Positions 1 through 11,000 of a DNA stretch of 64,000 nucleotides are shown piece by piece. The notes below the pieces were generated by a model. It searched no databases and was not told the DNA's origin. It was given only the letters and a program-made list of their open reading frames with translations. The translations under genes were made by a program, and so were the position numbers. The first letter of the stretch is position 1. Each line of letters starts with the position of its first letter. Source of the DNA: Tetradesmus obliquus (taxonomy: Eukaryota > Chlorophyta > Chlorophyceae > Sphaeropleales > Scenedesmaceae); assembly GCA_030272155.1 (NCBI GenBank), contig CP126198.1, positions 434,001 through 498,000 on the forward strand, in the 5' to 3' direction.

Positions 1-59
1 TGCTACTTACAAATGGAGACGCAAAGCACACTCCAGCACAGCACTCTCAGCAACCCCCG

Positions 60-340
60 CACCTGAATGCTGCCCTGCAGCAGCATCACATGGCTCCCAG
101 CAGGTTCAAGTATCATCCAATTGTCCGCACATAATAATGACGCTTAGTATCAAAGTGCCCCCCCCCCCCCCCCCCCCGCACCTGTATGCTGCCCTGCAGC
201 AGCACCACGTGGCTCCCCAGCAGGGTCAAGTATCATCAGATTGTCCGCACATTTCAATCACGCTTACTCTCAACGTGCCCCCCCCTCCGCACCTGTATGC
301 TGCCCTGCAGCAGCATCACATGGCTCTCCTGCGCCACAGC
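60..340 (-). repeat. Exon-edge tandem array: donor side of exon 293-476, 3 copies
   Basis: The exon end encoding ESHVMLLQGSIQ plus its gtgcgg donor recurs near 58 and 178, at periods of about 120 and 111 bp, with the same intronic spacer. A run of about 17 C precedes the middle copy (161-178). The last copies lie against the window edge, so the array may be longer. Confidence 0.8.
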
Positions 341-3300
341 ACAGCCCGCAGGCAGCACCAGCAGCTCGCTCTTCACCAGCTGCTGCTTCAGGTGGCTCCG
401 CAGCGCAGCAAGGTGGCCCCGCACCCACGCCGCACGCTGCTGCCGGCTGGCACGTTTGTGGCGCGCACCGCCAGGCCTGCGGCAGGCAAAGAAAGGAACA
501 GACAACAGCAGACATGAGAATGCAAGACACATCGTACACGGCCGGCTTGTATGCAAGCTGCTGCCGGCTAGCGCGCTTGGGGCGCGCCGCGCCAGGCCTG
601 CGGCAGGCACAGGAAAAGGCAGCAAGGGCAGCAGGCATGAGCATGCAACAAGCACCCCACTCGCCCCACTTGTGGCGCGCGGCACCTTGCCTGCGGCAGG
701 CACGCACAGACATTGAGTGTAGCAGGCATGAGAACACCTGCCGTCGCTGCGTGCGTGCGGTGGTGCCTTGCTGGTTTCTGGCTGCTGTGCATAATGACAC
801 GTGTAACATGTTATTAACATAACCGACGCACCTGCCGTCGCCGCGCACATGCAGTGGTGCCAGGCGTGCCAGCGCCTGGCTGGTCCCTGGCTGCTGCAAA
901 GAACACGTGACGAAATGACAAAATGACAAACTGACGCACCTGCCGTCGCCGCGCACATGCAGTGGTGCCAGGCGTGCCAGTGCCTGGCTGGTCTCCAGCT
1001 CCACCTGCGGCTGCAGCCGCTCCAGCAGGAACAGGCCTGGCAGGTGGTGGCAGCAGCAGCAACAGCAGCAGCAGCATCAGTGTGGCATCTTGGTGAGAAG
1101 AAGTCAAAACATTTGCAAGCAGAGGATGCCATGAGACAGCTCCGCCTGTGGCTGCAGCCGCTCTAGCAGGAACAGGCCTGGGGGGTGGCAGCAGCAGCAG
1201 GGGCAGCAGCAGCAGCAGCAGCAGTGCAGTCCACATACAGGAGAGGGATTTAGAGCATGGGAGGACAGAAGATGACGCAGCAAGAGTTACACCTGCGGCT
1301 GCGGCCACTCCAGCAGGGCGAGTAGTGGATGTTGCCGGCTTGTCGTGACGGCGAGAAAGCAAGTAACAGGACGCATTTCTACTAGACTAGCTGTGACAGC
1401 ATGTCTTGAATGAGCATGCACAGGCTTTCTCACCTCCCAGGCGGTGCATGTCCAGCTCCAGCTGCTGGTAGCTGGCGTCACCGGCAGCAGCAGCAGCGGA
1501 CAGCTGGCGCAGGCCTTTGGCGCTGAAGCAGAACAGCACGGGGCCCTTGCCCAGCGCGTTGCCCTGCAGTGATAAACACAGCAGCAGCAGAAGCAGCAGC
1601 GCGAGGGCACATTCAGGCTGACGCAGAGATACACGGCAAGCGTGCCCAAGCCAAGCAGTAAGGCATTGCCACCACGGTGTACCTGTCCACGCAAAAGGTT
1701 TGCAGCATGAAGTCGCCTCACATCCGATGGTGTGATGCTAAACCGATGCAAACGGGACGGACTAATGAGTTACACACGTAAGCCGGCCCACCTGCGCCAC
1801 TGTGTCTGTCGTCCATGGCAGCTCTTCCCCTGTGAGCGCACTGTTGTACAGGTTGAACACGCTGCCCCATGATTCACAATGCATGCAATGCAAACGAACC
1901 GAACCCCAGCCCACCTGCGCCACAGCGTCTGTGGTCCCTGGTGAGTGCGCTGTACAGGTTCAACACGCCGCCGGCCCCAATGCACAATGCATTGCATGCA
2001 TTGCATGCATTGTGCATTCTGAACTAAATATTTAAACCCAGCACACCTGCGCCACCGCCCCATCTGTGGTGCCTGGCAGCTCTTCCCGCGGAGTGCGCTG
2101 TGCAGCTGACACACGCTGCCAGCCCAGAATTCACAATGCATGCGATGAGCTCTCCTAAAGCGCTGCCCACCTGTGCCACGGCTTCTGTCGTGCCTGGCAG
2201 CTCCCCTCCCCAGTGAGTGAGCTGTACAGGTTGAACACGCCACCAGCCCCATGACGCACAATGCATGCAAAGCAATTGTTTAGCATAAACAGACCCAGCG
2301 CACCTGCGCGACAGCATCTGTCGTCCCTGGCAGCTCCTCCCCCGTAAGTGCGCTGTACAGGTTGAACACGCCAGCCCATGATGCCCAATGCATGCAATGC
2401 AAACAGTGAAATGAACCACATACATAAACCCTGCCCACCTGTGCCACAGCATCTGTGGTCCCGGGCAGCTCTTCGCCAGTGAGTGCACTGTACAGGTTGA
2501 ACACACTAGCAGCCCTGTTCATGCAAAATGCATGCAATGCTAACAGTGAATGAATGTATGAACCCAGCGCACCTGCGCCACTGCGTCTGTCGTGCCAGGC
2601 AGCTCCTCCCCAGTGAGTGCGCTGTACAGGTTGAACACGCCGCCAGCGCCCAGGAAGTACTCCTGGTGAGAGCCCAGGTCAGGGGTGTAGCTGACCTGCA
2701 GCAGCAGCAGCAGCAGCAGCATGCGGTTGGTAAAGTGGCATGCCAGTTGCCACCCTGCTAGTCCTGTCAGCTGCCAGCGCACTGGCTGTCATGCGAGATG
2801 ATCTGGTACTGCAGTTGGTGCAGATGCGCCTGCACGCGATACCGCCTTTCACCAGCAGCTGAGGCACCCTGCACACTCCACCTGTTGGCTGCCAGGGTCC
2901 CTGTGTTGCAACAACCCCTGTTAGCAGCAAGCCAACCCTTGCCCTGCAAGCAAAACCCTGTCCTGCAAGCCAACCCCTGTCCTGCAAGCACCGCCTGTCC
3001 TGCAAGCACACGCTGTCCTGCAAGCGCCCCCTGTCCTGCAAGCGCGGGCCCACCTTGACAATGCCGCTCTGCACGATGTACAGCTGCTTGTCCTCCGGCA
3101 GCCTGCTGCCCTTGCCCAGCTGCAGCAGGTGGCCGTACCTGCGCAGCACAAACAGTGTGTATCCAGTGTTACTCCTAATGTTTCTGTGAAACGTTGTGCA
3201 GCATCAGCAGCTGGCCGCTGCCCTTGCCCAGCTGCAGCAGGTGGCCGTACCTGCGCAGCACAAACAGTGTGTATCCAGTGCTATTCCAAATGTTTCTTAA

Positions 3301-4910
3301 AAACGTTGTGCAGCATCAGCAGGTGGCCGCCGCCCTGCCCAGCTGCAGCAGGTGGCCGTACCTGCGCAGCACAAACAGTGTTTATCGAGTGTCATACCAA
3401 TTGTTTATAAAAAAACGTTGTCCAGCATTAGCAGGCAGCCTGCTGCCCTTGCCCAGCTGTAGCAGGTGGCCGTACCTGCACAGCACACATCACACGCAGC
3501 ACACACAGGATCAGCAACATTACGTAAAGCACCCAGCTGTTGTTATATGCTCACTGCCCTTACTGCCCAAACTCACTTGATGAAGAAGTCTATCACGCCC
3601 TGGCTCTGCCCGCGCATAAAAGGCAGCTGCCGCAGCACTTCTCCTAAGCTTGGGGCCTTCCAGCAAGGGCCTAGCAGCTCCAGGCGGCGCTCAGCTGCCT
3701 CAATGGGGTGCGCCAGCTGAGACTGCTCCGCTGAGTCGAGCATGCCGGACTCAAAGAGGCTCTGCAGCAGCAGCAGCAGCAGCAGCAGGCCACACCCGAG
3801 GTCCGAGCTGACCAGTTGACAGCACCGCCATGGCCACACCCACGACCTGCATGCACTGCACCTGCTTGGCAAACACCTGCGTGCATGCATACACGCACAC
3901 ACACCGCAGCCTGTGCACATGCACTGCTACAACGAAGCACCCAAGCAGCACACTATTACAAACAGCCGCTGCACTTGGTAGCGCGCTTGGTACGTCAGCA
4001 CAGCTGACCACAAGCAGCAACAGCATACAACCAGGGGTGGGGGGGGGCGGGCAATCAACAACTAGCAATGTAAGTCAGCTGCAGCCTAACTGCCACACAC
4101 TGACCGCCAAGAGAACACAAGTACTCGCAGCGGTGGCTCACCGCTGCCTAAGATTGCTGCCTATGGCAGCTGCACTGTTACCCCTCAAAACCCTGCCCCA
4201 GCAGGGTTGGTTCGCTCATGTTTCGCTATCGTGACAAGGTGCCTTTGTCTACAGGGTACTTAGGACAAAGGCATAAAGGCGCTGCTGGGGCAGCACAGCC
4301 ATCGCCACACCCCACAGCCTGCACACATGCCTACAGAGATGCACATGAAGCAGCGCACCTCCACGAATAGGCGCTGCTGGCACAGCACTGCCATGGCCAC
4401 GCGGTAGCTCTGCACCACAGCCTACATACACCACATCTGCAACTATGCAAACATGCAGCACCACCACGCACCTCCACAAACAGCCGCTGCTGCCGCAGCA
4501 CTGCCATGGCCACGCGGTAGCTCTGCACCGCGCTGTAGCGCTCGGGTGCCTCGATCTCCCTGTCCACCAGGAATCGCGCCACTGCTGCCGTCTCCACCTG
4601 GATCTCACTGATCAGCACAGCCCACACCTCACCCTCCTGCAGCGGCAGCGGCAGCAGCAGCAGTCACAGGGGTGGAACCCTAATCCCACGCAGTAGAGAG
4701 GACAACATAACAAATAATGGAAATCTTCGCAATGTGAGGGATGCCTGGCGCTGCCCAGCTGTCTCTGCCCTTTGCAGTGGCACTTTTGTAGTGTTGTTAT
4801 AACATATGTTATAACATGTCGCTGCCGCACCTGCAGCCACTCCACATAGGGGCTGGTGGTGAGGCCCATGAGGTACTCCATGGCCACCTCCACACTGGAC
4901 AGCAGCACCT

Positions 4911-5003
<93 letters not shown>

Positions 5004-8000
5004 CAACACACCAGCGCGGATGTTATTCAAGGAAGCTTCCGCCAGCGATATGGCACACTGCATTTGCCCCAACAGGAGGCTCACTCAAAGGCCGCAAGAT
5101 GGCCAGATGCGCGGCTTGCGCAGGTTCAAACTGGTGCTGCTATTCCTGAGACCAGCAGTAGCAGCCACAGCTAGCACTGCCCAGGACCTTTTCCAAAGGA
5201 GCACCTACTGCCCCTACGACAAAATAGACGCATACACACGCATGGCTGCTGCTGCAGCATGCACAGCAGCGCACACAGCAGCTACACCCCTTACTGACGC
5301 ATGCAAACATCTGATGCCGCACCTGGTTCAGCGGCCGCTGCAGCATGCGCGCCAGCACGCGCAGCGGGTAGGGCAATGCAGCAAAACCGACAGCGTGCCT
5401 GCTGACAGTGGTAACCCCAGCCAACCATACAACAAAACTACGTTGCCGCACCTGGTTCAGTGGCCGCTGCAGCATGCGCGCCAGCACGCGCAGCGGGTAG
5501 GACAGCCAGCGCCCCGCAGCGCCGATGGTGTGCAGGCCCACGGCGCCGCGCCGGCACGCGAAGAGGCACATCGTCAGCACGCGCAGCAGCAGGTTGTTGG
5601 CGGCGTCCCTGCCAGGCAGCAGCAGCGGGGGCAGCAGCAGCAGCAGCAGCATGGTCAGCACGCGCAGCAGCAGCGTGTTGGCGGCGTTCCTGAGCAGGCA
5701 GCAGCAACGCAGGAAGTGGCGGCGAGGGAGTGAGGCAGATCATCAGCAGGCAGATGTGGGATGATGTGCGTATGGTGTGCAGGCCCACGGAGTCACGCCG
5801 GCACGCAAAGAGGCACATGGTCAGCACACGCAGCAGCAGGTTAGTGGCGGCATCCCTGTCAGGCAGCAGCAGCAAAGAGAGGGAGGTAGTCAGCAGGCTG
5901 CTGTGTAGCCGATTCTGTGCGGATGCTGTGCAGTGCATAGGCTTCCTTGTTTGCTTTAGTGCATTGGATGCAGGCAGCGCATCCCGCCGATGATGCACAC
6001 ACAGAGCAACGTGAGGCGCGCTACCTGCCGTAGCTTTGAAGCCGTCTGGCAATGCAACCTCGCATACTTGAGCTGCCCCACAGCGGCAGCGGCTTGTCAG
6101 CATCACTCAGGCACTCGAAATGCACTCACCATCAGGAGGACACAACTACGGTCACACAAGCATACGCTACACACACATACATGCAGCCGCACCTGCTCAG
6201 GCTACCCCACAGCCGCAGCGGCCTTGTAGGGTCCTCCAGCGCCACCTCACAGGCTGAGTCCAGGATGCGCAGCCCGGCAGCGCTCAGCAGCCCATCCATG
6301 CGCTTGCCGTAGAAGTAGCGCTTGAGGCCTGCACAGGCAACACAAAGGGCAGGCAAATGCTACGTGTGCATGGTGTTGCAAGGCATGTGCTGGCTCAGCA
6401 GCCCATCCATGCGCTTGCCGTAAAAGTAGCGCTTGAGGCCTGCGGGGGGACGCACAATAAGTGAGTGTGCTTCGTTGGGTGATATGGCGGATCAAGCAGC
6501 GCATGGGGCGACAGCAGCGCACCCTGACAGCAAACAGCTGCGCGCACCAGCCAGCTGCTCCTCTCTCACACCACACACATGCTGCTGAGCAGCAGCAAAG
6601 CTGTTTGATAGTTGTGACAGTGCATTGGCTACGAATACAGTGAACACGTGCACGTACCTGACAGCAACCAGCTGCGCGCATCTGCCAGCTGCGCATCACC
6701 CACACCGCACGCATGGTGGTGTGCAGCACCAAGGCTGTGTAACAGCTGTTAAGGGGGAAGGATACAATAGAATTGGGTGTTTGGGCTGCGCTACCCAGGG
6801 GTGGGGTAGCCTGATTTTGCACTTTGTCTAAGTTGTTATAGCTAAGGAAGTTATTTCGGCCGTTTTGGAGGCCAGTACCGCACCCGCCTCGGCTACTGTA
6901 GTGCTTGGAGTCATCCTTGGACCCAGCAAGGAGGGTCCTGGGCGTAACAACAAGAGCGACCAAAGCAACACGGCCCAAACAGACTTGGTTGTTATCGAAT
7001 TATAAGCAGATTTTCGCCTTCCGGCCCGATTCCAAATTGCAAAAAGTGTGCACTCGTTGAGCACTCGTTTCTTGCTTCTGCTTGTGCTGCCGCGACTTTT
7101 GCAATTCACTTTTACGCCGCCTTCAGTCAAACGAAATATATAACCTTATATTTGAGTAAACCGGGAGATTGTGGCGTGGAAGACACTCTTTCAGCTGTGG
7201 CATCAGTCGTGATGCATCAGCGATTACTGTGCCCTGCCTGCACCGAAGGCGGGCGTTTCGATGTCATCAGGAGTTTGTAAGACAATCCATAGTATCAAAT
7301 AAAAGCTTTAGCGGCTTTAGATGGCTCCAGCGGAGGCCCTGGATGAAGTCTCACTGGTTGCTCCCTGGTCACACCCTGGTTGCCGCGTCAGGACCATAGG
7401 GACAGAGCTTCGCGAAAACGAGTCAGTAATGTTTTATTGTACAATGTGCTCCAGATCCGGTTTATGACGGCCTGAAGCCCCACAAAAGCTAATTGTATCC
7501 TTCCCCCTTAACAGTGCATTTGCCACCTATGAATTGTATGTGTACCCACCTGACAGCAGCCAGCTGCGAGCATCAGCCAGCTCCTCCTCACTCACGCTAC
7601 ACCAATGTTGATGTACAGCAACAAGGCTGTTTGAACGTTTCGGCAGTAAAGGCCAACACACTGTTGTAACGCACCTGACAGCAGCCAGCTGCGAGCATCA
7701 GCCAGCTCCTCCTCACTCACGCCTCCCACCCCCTGCACGCTGCCCGTGCCATAGCTGCTGTTCTTGCCAAGCCCGTGTGAGGCCTTATACATGCTGCTCG
7801 CTGCATCATCCCAGTCGCTGCTGTCCCCCTCAGGCCCCCCTGCCCTACTGGATCCGGCTCTTGCAGCAGCACCCGGCAATCCCATTGATGCACTTATCCG
7901 GCTGACGCGGCCTAACGCCTTGCTGAACACATCCAGCACGCTGCCTGGCTCCGCGCCGCCGCTCCTGATCTCGTTGCTGACGTTAGTAACATCGTTACTT

Positions 8001-11000
8001 TGGCCGGCGGCCGCCAAATCCGCGGCGCTCGGCAGCAGCCGGCCGCGCGCCGCAGCCTGCTGCTGCTGCTGCACCGGCACGGATCTGCACGCAAGGCTGC
8101 GCGCAACACCCTGCTGCTGTTGCTGCTGCTGCCGCCTGCTGCTGCCGGCGCTGTCCGCAGCCACGACGGCTGCTGCTGTTGCCATTGCCGCAGACACCCC
8201 TGGCTTGTATCCACCCAGGCCTGTGGACACCTTATACAGGCTCGACTGCATGGGAGCAACAGGAGGTATGTGTGGGTTGTTGCTGCGCGTGGCAAGGCTG
8301 CTGCTGCTGCTGCCACCAGGCCCTCCAGCCGACCTGCCGCTGCCACCTGCTGCTGCTCCTAAGCTGCTGTAAGCACCTGCAGCATACAGAGCAGCCAACA
8401 GTGCAATGCACCCCGTGCATTGACATTGATTTGACACAAGCAGGTACAAACTGCTGCACATGCTGCGCTGCTGCTGCAAGCACATCATGCAGAACAGCCA
8501 CCCCGTATCAAAATTACAGCCAGCAACAAAACGGAATGCAAACAGCTGCAGCCCTGCCTCACCTGCCATGCCCACACTCCTGCTGGCCAAGCTCCTGCCA
8601 CGACCAACCATCATCAAGATTACAGCCAGCAACGCAACGAAATGCAAACAGCTGCAGCTCAGCCTCACCTGCCATGCCCACACTCCTGCTGGCTAAGCTG
8701 CGCCCGCTGCTAGGCCTACCCAAGCCCCCTGCAGCACCAACAACACCAATGCCGCCGCTGCTGCTGCCGCTATTATTGTGATCTGCCGGCCCTGAAAAGC
8801 TTCCCGATCTCCTGTGGCCGCTGCTGCGTGCAAGAGCCACCATGTCAACAGCAGCAGCAGCAGCATCATACTCCAACTGACACCTGGGTCCTGGGCCGCA
8901 CGGCAATACTGCTTCTTGGCCCTCCGGCACATGCAAACCCTCAAAACTGAACCCTGGTGCTGCTGCTGCGGGTGGACCGGCACTATTTAAGCCGGCAGTC
9001 TGGCGGTCAACGCTGCTGCTGCCGCCGCCGCCATACATGGCCATGTTGACCGAGCGAGTAGCAAGGCCTCTGTAAGCGCCAGAAGGCCGGCCAAGTGCCT
9101 TTTCCATCGGCGTCTGCCCAGTAGCAGCAGCAGCAGCAGCAGCAGGCGGCCTCCCTGCATTCGGCGCTGCTGCTGCTACAGCCCCAAGAGCAGCAGCTCG
9201 AGGAGAGCCAGGGTCTGCATCAGCAGCGGCAGCAGCAGCAGCAGTGCCGCCGCCGCTGTTGCCAGAAGGGAGGCTCCAGCCTGGCGCCGCACCTGCTGCA
9301 TCTGCCTTGCTGCTGCTGCTGCTGCCGCCGTAAGCAATGCCAGAATCATCTCTGCCGCCGTGCGGACTAAACATTCCGCTGCTGCCGAGGGAGCTTTTGT
9401 AGCTGCTGCGCGTTGCTGCAGCGTCTGCAGTGCTGCCGCTGTCTCTATCCCCGAAGCTACCAGCATATGCCAGCGCTGGTGCTGCACTGCGTGTGGCCAA
9501 GCTCCTCAATGCATTGCCGGCACTCTTTGCCTTTGCTGCTGCTGCTGCTGTGGGTGAGCCGCTGCCAAGCTGCCCTACCGTGTCACCAGCAGCAGCGCCA
9601 GCACGGGACGCTGCTGCTGCCACAAACGCGCTCGGCAGCTTTGCAATGCCGCTGCCGCTGCCACTGTTTGGCCTGCCTGGCACCCGCAGCGGCGGCAAGC
9701 CGCCAGACACGCCTGCATTAGGCCCTGCAGGCAGCATCGGTTCATCTGCTGGCCCTGTAACAGCTGGCTGCTGCTTCTGAGGCAGCGGCTGCAGCTGCAC
9801 CTCATCTGCAGCAGCAGCATCGCCAGAGTCTGATGGCAGGGATGATTTGCGCAAGCGGCTGGGCCAAAACTTGCGCAGCAGCATTGAAGGGGACTTGAAG
9901 AGGCCTGGGCTGCTGCTGCCGCCCGCAGCAGCAGCAGCAGCAGGGTCAGCAGCAGCGCCGTTCCCTGCTGCTGCTGCTGCTGCTCCTGATGCACTGCTGT
10001 GGCTGCCGATACGGCTGGGCCCTGGGTTGAAATCCATGAAAGGGCACTCCATTGCATCTATATCGCCTGAGTCAGCAAAGCCGCTGAAAGCAGGCATCAT
10101 GTTCACAAGCAAGCCCTCTCCTGCCTCACTGCCAGAGCCGTCACTGTCGCTGCCGCTGCTGCTGCCGGCGCGGCTGCCGCTGCTGCTGCCAACACTGCTA
10201 TCCTCCTCATCTGATACAGCTCCATCTTGCTGCTGCTGCCGCTGCCGCCGCATCGCCCGCTTGCCGCTCCTAGTGCGTCTGGCGCCGCTCCTTTGCCGCT
10301 GCAATCCATCTGCTGCACTGGCGCCATTTGCTGTCGCATCCATTCCATTTGCATCCGCTGCTGCTGCTGCTGCTGCTGCTGCTATCCCTGCCTCCACATC
10401 TTCTGGTGCATTCATGGAGTGCAGCGTCTTGAGTGACCTACTGCCTGACCCCATGCCACCATCATCACCCTTGCTGTGTCTACTGTGCCGGCTGTGGTGC
10501 GAGCGGCCACCAGCGTCGTTCTGCTGCCCCTGCTGCTGCTGCTGCTTATCCAGCTGCGCCTGGCTGCCAACGCGGCAGCAGCAGCAGGCCCAGAGGCGCA
10601 GCAGCAGCTTGGAAAGCTTGCCGCGCTTGGTGGGGGTTGGCTGCCCGGTAAAGGCCCCATACTTGCGGCCATGGTCCACAAAGGATGCCACCTGGCCCCA
10701 GTCCACGCCTGCAGCAGGATACAGACATTTGCGGGCCAGCAATTTGATTTGAAAATCACTGAGACGTACATTCACTGTTGATATTCAGCAGATGCCGGGT
10801 CCGCTGCTCAAACGTTGTGTCCCGTTGAAGGTGACCAGGCCGCTGCGCAGCCGACAGCTGCGAACTTGCAGCTCATCCCCTGCATGCCTTAGCTGGCAAA
10901 GCCCCGATTTGGAGTCCACCCAACATTACTGTTGACGGATCGGCCATGCAAAATGCTACATGCGAAACTACGGCAACTCATTGTCACTTCTCACCTGCCA

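Noticed and set aside
161..178. Poly-C tracts here and at about 12875-12892
   Set aside because: Simple homopolymers within intronic spacers, with no further structure.
1789..2695. Regularly spaced repeats resembling a CRISPR array
   Set aside because: Repeat units are long, contain coding sequence and splice sites, and have homologous rather than unique spacers. The genome is eukaryotic.
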